Source: an uncultured Acetatifactor sp. (GTDB taxonomy: Bacteria > Bacillota > Clostridia > Lachnospirales > Lachnospiraceae). Taken from it: a stretch of DNA of 64,000 bases. The translations under genes were made by a program, and so were the position numbers. Shown here piece after piece: positions 8,292 to 17,046 of this stretch. The notes under the pieces are model-generated. The model had not been told where the DNA came from. It did not search any database and saw only the letters and a program-made list of their open reading frames with translations. Position 1 is the stretch's first letter. Every line of letters begins with the position of its first letter. The stretch spans positions 62,001 through 126,000 of the forward strand of contig CALWSL010000001.1 of the NCBI GenBank assembly GCA_944384205.1, in the 5' to 3' direction.

Positions 8292-9632
8292 ATGGGAAAG
8301 AGAAAATCCAAGCCCATCGTTGCGGTAGTGGGAAGACCCAATGTGGGAAAATCCACGCTGTTTAACGCTTTGGCAGGAGAGAACATATCGATTGTAAAAG
8401 ATACGCCGGGGATTACGAGAGACAGAATTTATACGGATATCACCTGGCTTGACACAACGTTTACCTTAATCGATACCGGCGGTATCGAACCGGACAGCAA
8501 GGATGTGATTTTGTCCCAGATGCGCGCTCAGGCGGAGATTGCCATGGAGACGGCGGATGTAATTATCTTTCTGGTGGATGTAAAGCAGGGGCTGGTGGAC
8601 GCCGATTCCAAAGTAGCGGATATGCTGCGCCGTTCCCGTAAGCCCGTTGTGCTTGTCGTAAATAAGGTGGACAATTTTGACAAATATATGGCAGATGTCT
8701 ATGAGTTCTATAATTTGGGCATCGGTGACCCGCATCCGATTTCTGCGGTAAACAGACTGGGACTTGGAGATATGCTGGAGGAGGTTGTCTCCCATTTTGA
8801 TGAGAGCACTGTTTCCGAAGAGGAGGATGACCGTCCGAGGGTTGCCATTGTGGGTAAGCCGAATGTGGGAAAATCTTCTCTGATTAACAAGCTTTTGGGC
8901 GAAAACCGTCTGATTGTTTCAGATATTGCGGGAACCACGAGAGATGCCGTTGATACGGAGATTACTTATAACGGAAAAGAGTATGTCTTTATCGATACGG
9001 CGGGACTGCGGCGTAAGAACAAGATTAAGGAAGACCTGGAGCGTTTTATGATTGTGCGTACCGTCAGCGCGGTAGAGCGTGCGGATGTGGTGGTGCTTGT
9101 CATAGACGCGGTGGAGGGTGTTACGGAACAGGACGCCAAAATTGCGGGAATTGCCCATGATCGCGGTAAGGCGGTGATTATCGTCATCAACAAGTGGGAT
9201 GCCATTGAGAAGGACGATAAGACCATCTACCGTTTTACGGAAAAGGTGCGCAATACCCTGTCCTATATGCCTTATGCGGAGCTGTTGTTTGTATCTGCCA
9301 GGACAGGACAGAGGCTTCCTAAGCTGTTTGAGACCATTGACATGGTAAGCGAGAATCATGCAATGCGTGTTGCTACAGGTGTGTTAAATGAGATTATGGC
9401 GGAAGCGGTTGCCATGCAGCAGCCTCCTTCCGATAAGGGGAAACGACTGCGTCTTTATTATATTACGCAGGTATCCGTAAAGCCTCCTACCTTTGTTATT
9501 TTTGTGAATGACAAGGAACTGATGCACTTCTCATACACCAGATATATTGAAAATCAGATTAGAAATACCTTTGGATTTAAAGGTACGCCTCTGCGATTTA
9601 TCATCAGGGAACGAAAGGAAAAGGAATCATGA
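8292..9632 (+). CDS. der: Ribosome-assembly GTPase Der (EngA)
   Basis: Two GTPase domains in tandem are diagnostic for Der. Domain 1 has GRPNVGKST, DTPGITRD and NKVD. Domain 2 has GKPNVGKSS, DIAGTTRD, DTAG and NKWD. A KH-like C-terminal domain (YITQVSVKPPTFVIFVND) follows. Der acts in assembly of the 50S subunit. The protein has 446 residues, a usual length. The start is ATG 8292 behind GGAGGA at 8281-8286; the frame is open further upstream but that part overlaps the DUF512 gene and has no ribosome site. Its stop overlaps the plsY start. Confidence 0.97.
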   Translation: MGKRKSKPIVAVVGRPNVGKSTLFNALAGENISIVKDTPGITRDRIYTDITWLDTTFTLIDTGGIEPDSKDVILSQMRAQAEIAMETADVIIFLVDVKQGLVDADSKVADMLRRSRKPVVLVVNKVDNFDKYMADVYEFYNLGIGDPHPISAVNRLGLGDMLEEVVSHFDESTVSEEEDDRPRVAIVGKPNVGKSSLINKLLGENRLIVSDIAGTTRDAVDTEITYNGKEYVFIDTAGLRRKNKIKEDLERFMIVRTVSAVERADVVVLVIDAVEGVTEQDAKIAGIAHDRGKAVIIVINKWDAIEKDDKTIYRFTEKVRNTLSYMPYAELLFVSARTGQRLPKLFETIDMVSENHAMRVATGVLNEIMAEAVAMQQPPSDKGKRLRLYYITQVSVKPPTFVIFVNDKELMHFSYTRYIENQIRNTFGFKGTPLRFIIRERKEKES

Positions 9633-10294
9633 TGGAACGAGTAATTTGTTTGGCAATCGGATATGTGTTCGGACTGTTTCAGACAGCCTTCTTTTACGGA
9701 AAGGCACACGGCATTGATATCAGACAGCATGGAAGCGGAAATTCGGGAACTACCAATGCACTGCGCGTGCTTGGCACAAAGGCAGGCTTAATTGTTCTGG
9801 CAGGAGACTGTCTGAAATGTATGGCTGCCGTATGGATTGCAAGACTTTTGTTCGGCGCGGCACATCCGGATGAAATTTATCTGCTTTGCCTTTATGCGGG
9901 AGCAGGAGCGATTCTGGGACATAATTATCCTTTTTATATGGGATTTAAGGGCGGAAAGGGAATTGCAGCAACGGCAGGATTGATTTTATCCTTCCATCCC
10001 TATTTCATTGTAATGGGCGTGATTCTGTTCTTTGGAGCCTTTTTTACCACACATTATGTATCGCTGGGTTCCCTGCTTGTTTATGCGGGCTTCCTGATTC
10101 AAATGATTGTTTGCGGACAGATGGGAGTTTTTGAGGGAATGACGCAGCCGCAGTTGTATGAGATGTATGCCATTACCGTATTTCTGACGGTGCTTGCTTA
10201 CTGGAAGCACAGGGAGAATATTGTAAGACTGATACATGGCAAGGAGAGAAAGACCTATCTGACCAGGAAAAACAAGGTTGACGAGGACAAATAA
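9629..10294 (+). CDS. plsY: Acyl-phosphate:glycerol-3-phosphate acyltransferase PlsY
   Basis: This integral membrane enzyme moves an acyl group from acyl-phosphate to glycerol 3-phosphate, the first step of phospholipid synthesis. The three cytoplasmic motifs are visible: HGSGNSGTTNALRVLG, then GHNYPFYMGFKGGKGIAAT, and a third region near the C-terminal helices. About five membrane helices are present. With 221 residues it is slightly long because of a charged C-terminal tail. The ATG at 9629 overlaps the der stop (ATGA), so translation is coupled. gpsA, which makes its glycerol 3-phosphate substrate, is next. Confidence 0.95.
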   Translation: MMERVICLAIGYVFGLFQTAFFYGKAHGIDIRQHGSGNSGTTNALRVLGTKAGLIVLAGDCLKCMAAVWIARLLFGAAHPDEIYLLCLYAGAGAILGHNYPFYMGFKGGKGIAATAGLILSFHPYFIVMGVILFFGAFFTTHYVSLGSLLVYAGFLIQMIVCGQMGVFEGMTQPQLYEMYAITVFLTVLAYWKHRENIVRLIHGKERKTYLTRKNKVDEDK

Positions 10295-10309
10295 GGAAGG
10301 GGAATCGAG

Positions 10310-11314
10310 ATGGCAAAAGTCAGTATACTGGGTGGCGGAAGCTGGGGAATCGCGCTTGCCGTATTATTGCATAAGAACGGACATCAGGTTACGATTTGGT
10401 CGGCTCTTGAAGATGAGATAACAATGCTTTCCGAAAATCATGAGCATAAGATGCTGCCGGGGGTGAAGCTTAGCGAGGATATGATTTTTACCACGGATGA
10501 TAAGCAGGCAGTGGAGGGAAAGGACCTTCTTGTGATGGCAGTGGCAAGCTCTTATACGAGGAGTACGGCGCGTCGTTTCGGAAACCTTGTGTCAGAGGGA
10601 CAGAAAATTGTAAATGTTGCAAAGGGAATTGAGGAAAATACGCTGCTTACCCTGTCTGAGATTTTAGAAGAGGAGATTCCCCAGGCGGATGTGGCAGTGC
10701 TGTCCGGTCCATCTCATGCGGAAGAGGTTGGACGGGGACTTCCAACCACCATTGTGGTAGGTGCCAAAAGTAAAGCAACGGCAGAGTATATCCAGAACCT
10801 GTTTATGAGTGAAGTGTTCCGCGTGTATATCAGTCCTGATATTTTGGGAATGGAGCTGGGCGGCGCCCTGAAAAACGTGGTGGCGCTTGCTGCCGGTATT
10901 GCGGACGGACTCGGTTACGGGGATAATACCAAGGCGGCATTGATTACCAGAGGGATTACGGAAATCGCCAGACTGGGAACGGCGATGGGCGGAAAATTTG
11001 AAACCTTTTGCGGTCTGACGGGTATCGGGGATTTGATTGTAACCTGTGCCAGTATGCACTCACGCAACCGCCGTGCAGGGATTCTAATCGGTCAGGGCTA
11101 TAGCTGTGAGGAGGCGATGCGGGAAGTAAAGATGGTTGTAGAGGGCGTTCATTCCGCAAAAGCGGCAATGCAGCTTGCGGAAAAATATGGCGTTCAGCTA
11201 CCGATTATTGAGCAGGTGAATGCGGTTTTGTTTGAAGGAAAAAGTGCGGATACGGCAGTAAAGGACTTGATGCTCCGCGACAGGAAAATAGAAATATCTG
11301 ACGAGTGGTCATAG
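10310..11314 (+). CDS. gpsA: Glycerol-3-phosphate dehydrogenase [NAD(P)+]
   Basis: The protein makes sn-glycerol 3-phosphate from dihydroxyacetone phosphate for phospholipid synthesis. It has the N-terminal Rossmann motif GGGSWGIALA at 8-17, the VAKGIE and LSGPSHAEEV segments, and the C-terminal signature from ELGGALKNVVALAAGIADGL, with the active lysine in LKN. The length of 334 is standard. Ribosome site GGAAGGGG lies 8 bases before the ATG. The tail of the gene enters a long hairpin shared with metF. Confidence 0.97.
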   Translation: MAKVSILGGGSWGIALAVLLHKNGHQVTIWSALEDEITMLSENHEHKMLPGVKLSEDMIFTTDDKQAVEGKDLLVMAVASSYTRSTARRFGNLVSEGQKIVNVAKGIEENTLLTLSEILEEEIPQADVAVLSGPSHAEEVGRGLPTTIVVGAKSKATAEYIQNLFMSEVFRVYISPDILGMELGGALKNVVALAAGIADGLGYGDNTKAALITRGITEIARLGTAMGGKFETFCGLTGIGDLIVTCASMHSRNRRAGILIGQGYSCEEAMREVKMVVEGVHSAKAAMQLAEKYGVQLPIIEQVNAVLFEGKSADTAVKDLMLRDRKIEISDEWS

Positions 11315-11356
11315 AGAGAGCGCCACAAAGCAAACCTGCTTTGCGGCGCTCTCTCT
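11313..11356. terminator. Bidirectional hairpin shared by gpsA and metF, overlapping both stop codons
   Basis: Outer arms 11313-11324 and 11345-11356 are perfect 12-mers. After one A/C mismatch, 11326-11332 pairs with 11337-11343 around a 4-base loop. The gpsA stop (11312-11314) and the metF stop (11355-11357 on the other strand) both reach into the stem ends. No U run follows on either side. Confidence 0.65.
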
Positions 11357-12209
11357 AGCGAATGGCTTGTACAATTTCCGATGCCATCAAAGGCTTGTTC
11401 ATGGTGTAGATGTGAATGCCATCCGCACCATTTTTTTGTAAATCCCTGATTTGGTTAATGGCGTATTCAATTCCAGCCTTGCGCATATCCTCCGGTTTTT
11501 CCCCATAGGCGGCAATGATATCGGAAAGCGCCTTCGGCACGCTGGAGCCGGAGAGGGATACTGTGGTACCGATTTGCTTTGCCGTGGTAATCGGCATAAT
11601 TCCGGCGCATATGGGAATGGTGATTCCTTTCTTTGCGCATTCCTCGCGGAAACGATAGAAGGAATCGTTGTCAAAAAATAGCTGTGTAATGAGAAATTCC
11701 GCTCCTGCCTCCTGTTTTTTCTTCAAGGCATCCAAATCGGTTTCCATGCTCAGGGCTTCAAAATGTTTTTCAGGATAACAGGCTCCCGCCATATGTAAGG
11801 GCGTGTGTCTCTTTAAAAATTCCATCATATCGCTGGCATGTGCAAAGTCACGGCTCAAAAACTGCTCGTCGGTCATATCTTTCGGACGGTCCCCCCGCAG
11901 TGCAAGACAGTTGAGTATGTTGGCTTTGCGCAATTCTTCAGAAACCTCAAGTAATGCCTCGCGTTTGCAGCCCACACAGGTCATATGGGCAAGCGCGTCA
12001 ATATGAAGGGTATTCTGGATGTAGGAGGCAATTTCAACTGTTTTTTTGGAGCGGCTGCCGCCTGCGCCATAGGTAACACTAATAAAATCAGGCTGTAAGG
12101 CGCCCAGCTTATCCAGTGTCTCGAAAGCGGCTTCAAATTCGCCGTCCTTTTTTGGGGGAAATACTTCAAAAGAAAGAGTCTGTTTGTTTTTTAACAAATC
12201 GCGTATCAT
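11355..12209 (-). CDS. metF: Methylenetetrahydrofolate reductase
   Basis: The protein resembles MetF (284 residues, TIM barrel, FAD). It shows the N-terminal SFEVFPPK with the acid-base glutamate, the SVTYGAGGS loop, LAHMTCVG, LALRGDRP, and QLFFDNDSF. It reduces 5,10-methylene-THF to 5-methyl-THF for methionine synthesis, or works in the methyl branch of acetogenic metabolism. No partner subunit gene such as metV is next to it. The ATG has AGAGGTACAC upstream. It is a single gene on the minus strand between gpsA and the MoxR gene. Confidence 0.93.
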   Translation of the reverse strand: MIRDLLKNKQTLSFEVFPPKKDGEFEAAFETLDKLGALQPDFISVTYGAGGSRSKKTVEIASYIQNTLHIDALAHMTCVGCKREALLEVSEELRKANILNCLALRGDRPKDMTDEQFLSRDFAHASDMMEFLKRHTPLHMAGACYPEKHFEALSMETDLDALKKKQEAGAEFLITQLFFDNDSFYRFREECAKKGITIPICAGIMPITTAKQIGTTVSLSGSSVPKALSDIIAAYGEKPEDMRKAGIEYAINQIRDLQKNGADGIHIYTMNKPLMASEIVQAIR

Positions 12210-12262
12210 ATGTGTACCTCTTGTAAAATTTGGTCATGTACCGAAATTTTTGTACTATTTTC

Positions 12263-12291
12263 TTGATTTTACAACGAGAATATCGTAACAT
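12263..12291 (+). promoter_or_regulatory. Candidate SigA-type promoter before the MoxR-VWA operon
   Basis: -35 TTGATT at 12263-12268, a 17-base spacer, -10 TAACAT at 12286-12291. Transcription would then begin near 12298. That leaves no leader for an ATG at 12300 and favours the ATG at 12354 as the true start of the next gene. Confidence 0.4.
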
Positions 12292-12353
12292 GAAGGAGTA
12301 TGAATTTCAAGAAAAAGAATATTCTTGAGTGGAAAAAAAGAATGGAGAGAACG

Positions 12354-13172
12354 ATGGAAGCGAAAGGATTTCAGGGAACACAGGAATATGTGGCAAGTGA
12401 AGAGCTGATGGCAAGCGTCAACATTGCAATCGCGCTGCAGAAGCCGTTATTGATAAAGGGAGAGCCGGGAACCGGCAAGACCATGCTTGCGGAGGCAGTG
12501 GCTAAGGCTTTGGGTAAAAAGCTGATTATCTGGAATATCAAGTCCACCACCAAAGCGCAGGAGGGTCTTTATGTATATGATACCATTCAGCGACTTTATG
12601 ACGGACAGTTTGGCGAGGAGGGCGTTGACGATATTTCCCGCTATATTAAGTTAGGCAAGCTGGGTGAGGCGTTTGACAGCGACGAGCAGGTAGTACTGTT
12701 AATCGATGAGATTGATAAAGCCGATTTGGAGTTCCCCAATGACCTTTTGTGGGAGCTTGACCAGATGGAATTTTATATTAACGAGACGAAGAGAACTGTT
12801 AAGGCAAAGCACAGACCCATTGTGATTATTACCTCCAATGCGGAGAAGGAATTGCCTGATGCGTTCCTGCGCCGCTGTATTTTTCATTATATTGATTTTC
12901 CTTCTCCGGAGCTTATGGAGGAGATTGTAAGGGTACATTTCCCTGATGTGGAGGAGCATCTGTTAAAAAATGCCATGGAGGTATTCTACAATATCCGTAC
13001 AATCCGTGATATCCGCAAGAAACCCAGTACCTCCGAGCTGATTGACTGGGTGAATGCCCTGCAGATTGGGGGCATTTCCGCAGACAGAATCAAGGAAAAC
13101 CTTCCGTTTATCGGCGTTGTGGTAAAAAAGGATGAAGACTTGGAATTAGTGAGACACGAGAAGAACTTCTAA
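12354..13172 (+). CDS. MoxR-type AAA+ ATPase
   Basis: The protein has 272 residues from this start. Walker A GEPGTGKT at 36-43, Walker B LLIDEIDKAD with D118-E119, sensor 1 IITSNAEKELP and the arginine-rich DAFLRRC are visible. MoxR ATPases act as chaperones together with a von Willebrand-factor A protein; that partner follows 43 bases downstream. The frame is open to an ATG at 12300, but there AAGGAG lies only one base from the start codon and the candidate promoter is too close. The ATG at 12354 has GGAGAG four bases upstream and gives an N-terminus (MEAKGFQGTQEYV) like those of relatives. The start remains uncertain. Confidence 0.85.
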   Translation: MEAKGFQGTQEYVASEELMASVNIAIALQKPLLIKGEPGTGKTMLAEAVAKALGKKLIIWNIKSTTKAQEGLYVYDTIQRLYDGQFGEEGVDDISRYIKLGKLGEAFDSDEQVVLLIDEIDKADLEFPNDLLWELDQMEFYINETKRTVKAKHRPIVIITSNAEKELPDAFLRRCIFHYIDFPSPELMEEIVRVHFPDVEEHLLKNAMEVFYNIRTIRDIRKKPSTSELIDWVNALQIGGISADRIKENLPFIGVVVKKDEDLELVRHEKNF

Positions 13173-13215
13173 GCTGTCAGGGTGCAGCAGCGATAAGTGG
13201 AACGGAGGTTCAGAA

Positions 13216-14418
13216 ATGTTTATAAAATTTTTTCAGACGCTGCGGGAAAAGGGGCTGCATGTGACCCTCGGTGAATGGCTGACCCTGCAGGAGGCTCTTG
13301 ATAAGGGATTATGCGGAAGCTCGCTGACGCAGTTTTACTATGTGGCGCGCATGATTCTGGTAAAGAGCGAGACGGATTTCGATAAATATGATATGGCGTT
13401 TGAGGAGTGCTTTAAGGCGGTGCAGCAGGAGACGGAGGTCGGTGCCCAGATGCTTAAATGGCTTGATAAATCGGATATGATGGAGCTTGCCCATGAGGAG
13501 GCGAGAAATCATCTGAACCAGATGGAGGACTTGCAGATTGACAAGGAAGATGTGGAAGAGAAATTCCGCCAGCGCCTAAAGGATCAAGACAGCGAACACA
13601 ACGGCGGAAGCTTCTGGATTGGAACCATGGGTAAGACCTCCTTTGGAAATATGGGCGGTAATGTGGGCGGCGTCCGCGTGGGCGGTCAGACCGGCTACCA
13701 GTCAGCGTTTTCCGTGGTGGGCGCCAGAAAATACAGGGACTTCCGCGATGATAAGGTGCTGGACAACAGACAGTTCCAGATGGCATTCCGCAAATTGCGT
13801 CAGTTTTCCAGCAGGCTGGATATTCCTGAGACGGAGCTGGATATCGACGGCACGGTGGACAAAACCTGCAACAATGGAGGCTGCCTTCAGATTGTGATGA
13901 AGAAGCCCAGAAAGAATGCGGTAAAATTGTTGCTTTTAATGGATTCCGGCGGAACCATGATTCCGTTCAGTTCCCTTTTGAATGATTTGTTTCAGGCGGT
14001 GCACAAATCCAATCATTATAAGGATGTGAAAACCTATTATTTCCACAACTGTATTTACAGTAAGCTTTATAAGACCCCGGAATGTGAGAATGGCGACTGG
14101 GTGGATACGGAGTGGATGTTCCGCAATGTGGACAGTGATTATAAGGTGATTATTGTGGGGGATGCGGCGATGGCACCGGAGGAATTGTATTCCACGACCG
14201 GAAACTACAGAGGTCCCAACGGTGGTCTGTCCGGTTATGACTGGCTGCAGCTGATTAAGCGCAAATATAAAAAGGTGGTATGGCTCAATCCCAAGATGGC
14301 CCCGGGACGTGCGCCCTGGAGGGAAGCGGAGACTGCCATCAAGGAGATTTTTCCCATGTATAAGCTGACCGTGGATGGACTGAATCAGGCTATGGTGAAG
14401 CTGATGGTGAATAAATAA
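13216..14418 (+). CDS. VWA-domain protein (CoxE-like), MoxR partner
   Basis: The protein has 400 residues: a helical N-terminal region, a glycine-rich linker at about 130-160 (GNMGGNVGGVRVGGQTG), then a von Willebrand A domain from about 235. The metal-site sequence is MDSGGTM (D243), so the usual DxSxS pattern is changed to D-S-G-G-T, and metal binding may be altered. Such proteins usually work with a MoxR ATPase on assembly or remodelling of another complex; the client cannot be told from here. The start is clear: GGAGG at 13204-13208, ATG at 13216. Confidence 0.85.
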   Translation: MFIKFFQTLREKGLHVTLGEWLTLQEALDKGLCGSSLTQFYYVARMILVKSETDFDKYDMAFEECFKAVQQETEVGAQMLKWLDKSDMMELAHEEARNHLNQMEDLQIDKEDVEEKFRQRLKDQDSEHNGGSFWIGTMGKTSFGNMGGNVGGVRVGGQTGYQSAFSVVGARKYRDFRDDKVLDNRQFQMAFRKLRQFSSRLDIPETELDIDGTVDKTCNNGGCLQIVMKKPRKNAVKLLLLMDSGGTMIPFSSLLNDLFQAVHKSNHYKDVKTYYFHNCIYSKLYKTPECENGDWVDTEWMFRNVDSDYKVIIVGDAAMAPEELYSTTGNYRGPNGGLSGYDWLQLIKRKYKKVVWLNPKMAPGRAPWREAETAIKEIFPMYKLTVDGLNQAMVKLMVNK

Positions 14419-14476
14419 AAATGGAAATAAGAAATAAAAAAGAAATCAGAGATACAAATAAGGAGACAAAGATACA

Positions 14477-15700
14477 ATGACAGTTTTTGAGGAATTAAAA
14501 GCAAGAGGACTGCTTGCACAGCTTACAGACGAGGAGGAGATTAAGGAGCTGATTAATAACGGCAAGGCTACCTTTTATATCGGCTTTGACCCTACCGCGG
14601 ACAGTCTGCATGTAGGACATTTTATGGCGCTCTGCCTGATGAAGAGATTACAGATGGCGGGCAACAAGCCTATCGCACTGATTGGCGGCGGTACTGCCAT
14701 GATTGGCGACCCTTCCGGCAGAAGTGATATGCGTACCATGATGACAACGGAAATGATTGACCATAACTGCGACTGCTTTAAGAAGCAGATGAGCCGCTTT
14801 ATTGACTTCTCTGAGGGAAAGGCGTTAATGGTTAATAATGCGGACTGGCTGAGAGATTTGAATTATATTGAATTTCTGCGGGAGGTGGGAGCGCATTTCA
14901 GTGTGAACAGAATGCTTTCCGCGGAGTGCTACAAACAACGTATGGAGAAGGGATTGAGCTTCTTGGAGTTCAACTATATGATTATGCAGAGCTACGATTT
15001 CCTTTGCCTGTATGAAAAATACGGCTGTAATATGCAGTTCGGCGGAGACGACCAGTGGAGCAATATGCTGGGCGGTACCGAACTGATTCGCCGTAAGCTG
15101 GGAAAGGATGCTTATGCCATGACGATTACCCTGCTTTTAAATTCTGAGGGTAAGAAGATGGGTAAAACCCAGAAAGGCGCTGTATGGCTTGACCCCAACA
15201 AGACCTCTCCCTTTGATTTTTATCAGTACTGGAGAAATGTTGCGGATGCGGATGTGTTGAAGTGTCTGCGGATGCTGACCTTCCTGCCGCTGGAGCAGAT
15301 TGACGAGATGGACAAGTGGGAAGGAAGCCAGTTGAATCAGGCGAAAGAAATTCTAGCATATGAGTTGACTACGCTGGTACACGGCGAGGAAGAGGCTGTG
15401 AAGGCACAGGAGAGCGCAAGAGCGCTCTTCAGCGGCGGCAGTGCAGCTCAGATGCCTACCTGTGAGCTTGTCGAAGAAGATTTTTCAGATGGTAAGATTG
15501 ATATTCTCGGTGTGCTGGTAAAAGCAGGTCTGACTGCATCCCGTTCCGAGGCAAGACGTGCCGTAGAGCAGGGCGGCGTTACTGTGGAAGGTGAGAAGGT
15601 TGCGGATATCAAGACTGTTTATGCGCCGGAGAGCTTTGCGGGCGAGGGACTTGTTGTTAAGAGAGGAAAGAAGAGCTTTAAGCGCGTTGTGATGAAGTAG
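14477..15700 (+). CDS. tyrS: Tyrosyl-tRNA synthetase
   Basis: A class I synthetase of the TyrRS type, 407 residues. The HIGH motif appears as HVGH at 45-48 after GFDPTADSL, the KMSKS motif as KMGKT at 227-231, and the binding-pocket segment as [10 protein letters not shown]. The C-terminal S4-like tRNA-binding domain covers about 340-400 ([21 protein letters not shown]). Only 58 bases separate it from the VWA gene, so there is no room for a T-box leader. AAGGAGACAAAGATACA precedes the ATG. An intrinsic terminator follows. Confidence 0.97.
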   Translation: MTVFEELKARGLLAQLTDEEEIKELINNGKATFYIGFDPTADSLHVGHFMALCLMKRLQMAGNKPIALIGGGTAMIGDPSGRSDMRTMMTTEMIDHNCDCFKKQMSRFIDFSEGKALMVNNADWLRDLNYIEFLREVGAHFSVNRMLSAECYKQRMEKGLSFLEFNYMIMQSYDFLCLYEKYGCNMQFGGDDQWSNMLGGTELIRRKLGKDAYAMTITLLLNSEGKKMGKTQKGAVWLDPNKTSPFDFYQYWRNVADADVLKCLRMLTFLPLEQIDEMDKWEGSQLNQAKEILAYELTTLVHGEEEAVKAQESARALFSGGSAAQMPTCELVEEDFSDGKIDILGVLVKAGLTASRSEARRAVEQGGVTVEGEKVADIKTVYAPESFAGEGLVVKRGKKSFKRVVMK

Positions 15701-15753
15701 CAATGAAATAGAAGCAGCATTTTAGAAGATTATATACGCAAAAGTATGGAGAA

Positions 15754-15788
15754 GGGAACAGTGGTCGGGAGCCGTTGTTTCCTTTTTT
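15754..15788 (+). terminator. Intrinsic terminator after tyrS
   Basis: Arms 15754-15765 and 15771-15782 pair over twelve positions (four G-U wobbles) with a 5-base loop, followed by six T at 15783-15788. Confidence 0.75.
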
Positions 15789-15850
15789 GAAGTTAGACAA
15801 AAGTATGCAAAAATGATGTATTACCATAGTATGATTCTTATTGTTCCTAT

Positions 15851-15874
15851 AGGATACGAAACAGGATACGAAAC
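15851..15874 (+). repeat. Two tandem copies of a 12-base repeat before a lipoprotein gene
   Basis: AGGATACGAAAC is repeated exactly at 15851-15862 and 15863-15874, ending right at the GAGGAGG ribosome site of the lipoprotein gene. It could be a tandem protein-binding site or a slippage product. Confidence 0.6.
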
Positions 15875-15885
15875 GAGGAGGAGCT

Positions 15886-16797
15886 ATGAAAAGAAAAATT
15901 TTTATGTTGGGAATTATGTTATCCGTGCTTTTGACAGGGTGTGCCGATACTGTGGCGGATGACGTACTGAATACGGAGGAAATGGAGACAGAACAGGAAA
16001 TGCCGCAGACCGGAAATAACAGTATGGAAAGTACGGAGACTGTTAAAGAAGATGCGGAGAAAATGACACAGGAGAATAAAGAGACGTCGAGAGGGATGGC
16101 TGCTGCGGTTGTTAAGGTAACGGTTGAGAATCCCTCCTATTCTTATTATAACGATGGAAGCGTGGATGCAGATGCGGCTGCTACTACTTTAATATTGACG
16201 GAAATCAGAAAAGAATCAAATGGTATAACAAATGAAGAGGATTGGTTTGCGGATAATGGATTGGAGAAACCGATGTCAGTTTATTCGGACGAAGAGTACC
16301 GATATGAAATATCCGGTGACAGTAATGTCTTACTATATAATCCGGATGGTGAACTTCTTGCAGATTTGGATTTTTCCCAATACAGAATGGCTGAGGAATA
16401 TAAACCTGAGTATGTGGATTATATTAATCAGAGAGTAAATTATGCCAAAGCGAAGGATGGTATCTTATATGTGGCGACCGCTCATCTGACCTATGCGTCA
16501 AGCTGCCCGCAGACAGCATACATTACGGCGGTTGATTTGTCAGATTATCATGTGGTCTGGAAATCGGAACCGCTTACCTGTAATTCTGATACGTTTGAGA
16601 TAATCGGAAATAGTATTGTCTGTGGATATGGATTCACCGATGAGGATGATTACTTAAAGCTTGTAGACAGCAGAACGGGAGTGGTGACAGAGGAAATTCC
16701 GGTTAAATCAAAGCCGGATTATATTATTAAAAAAGGAAATAATCTGTATGTGAAAACATATGATACGGATTATATTTTTGAAATACAGGAAAAGTGA
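15886..16797 (+). CDS. Putative lipoprotein with PQQ-like beta-propeller repeats
   Basis: The 303-residue protein starts with a lipoprotein signal peptide: KRK, a hydrophobic stretch, and lipobox LTGC with C19 as the lipidated residue. A low-complexity Glu/Thr-rich linker (about 30-75) follows. The C-terminal half has strand-like repeats with AVDLSDYHVVWKSEPL and LVDSRTGVVTEEI, as in PQQ/WD40-type propellers. It would sit on the outer face of the membrane. I do not recognise a specific family and cannot give a function. GAGGAGG precedes the ATG. The following sequence holds a broken gene, so the locus may have been rearranged. Confidence 0.75.
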   Translation: MKRKIFMLGIMLSVLLTGCADTVADDVLNTEEMETEQEMPQTGNNSMESTETVKEDAEKMTQENKETSRGMAAAVVKVTVENPSYSYYNDGSVDADAAATTLILTEIRKESNGITNEEDWFADNGLEKPMSVYSDEEYRYEISGDSNVLLYNPDGELLADLDFSQYRMAEEYKPEYVDYINQRVNYAKAKDGILYVATAHLTYASSCPQTAYITAVDLSDYHVVWKSEPLTCNSDTFEIIGNSIVCGYGFTDEDDYLKLVDSRTGVVTEEIPVKSKPDYIIKKGNNLYVKTYDTDYIFEIQEK

Positions 16798-16809
16798 TGA
16801 AAATTATGA

Positions 16810-17046
16810 TGGAGAAGCGTGGGCGATTATTCGGAAATATTTGGCGGTATCGAAGGGTGCGCTGTGTTTTATGTGCCGGAGGAGAAAAGCTATACGTTAG
16901 ATTTCTATATAGAAACGGATAACGAAATTAAAAAAAGTATTGCACTGCGAGGCGATATGGCTTATAATAATCCTACAGATGGAATCCTTTCTATGCCATA
17001 TGTTATAGGAGAAAACTTATGGCACGGAAAAAATTTCAGGATTTAA
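16810..17046 (+). pseudogene. Gene fragment, possibly from a class D beta-lactamase/BlaR1-like penicillin-recognising domain
   Basis: After a stop at 16807-16809 the frame reads without a normal start or ribosome site; GTG at 16819 is the only start-like codon. The segment DYSEIFGGIEGCAVFYVPEE resembles the first strands of class D beta-lactamase-like domains, in which a similar GxxGCAVFY stretch precedes the active-site serine region. No catalytic STFK follows: the frame goes on for about 50 unrelated residues and overlaps the start of the Rpn gene. It is most simply a remnant. A small real gene is possible; the resemblance is by eye only. Confidence 0.35.

Noticed and set aside
14419-14476. 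T-box leader before tyrS
   Set aside because: The 58-base gap is too short for a T-box and contains no TGGN-type antiterminator sequence.
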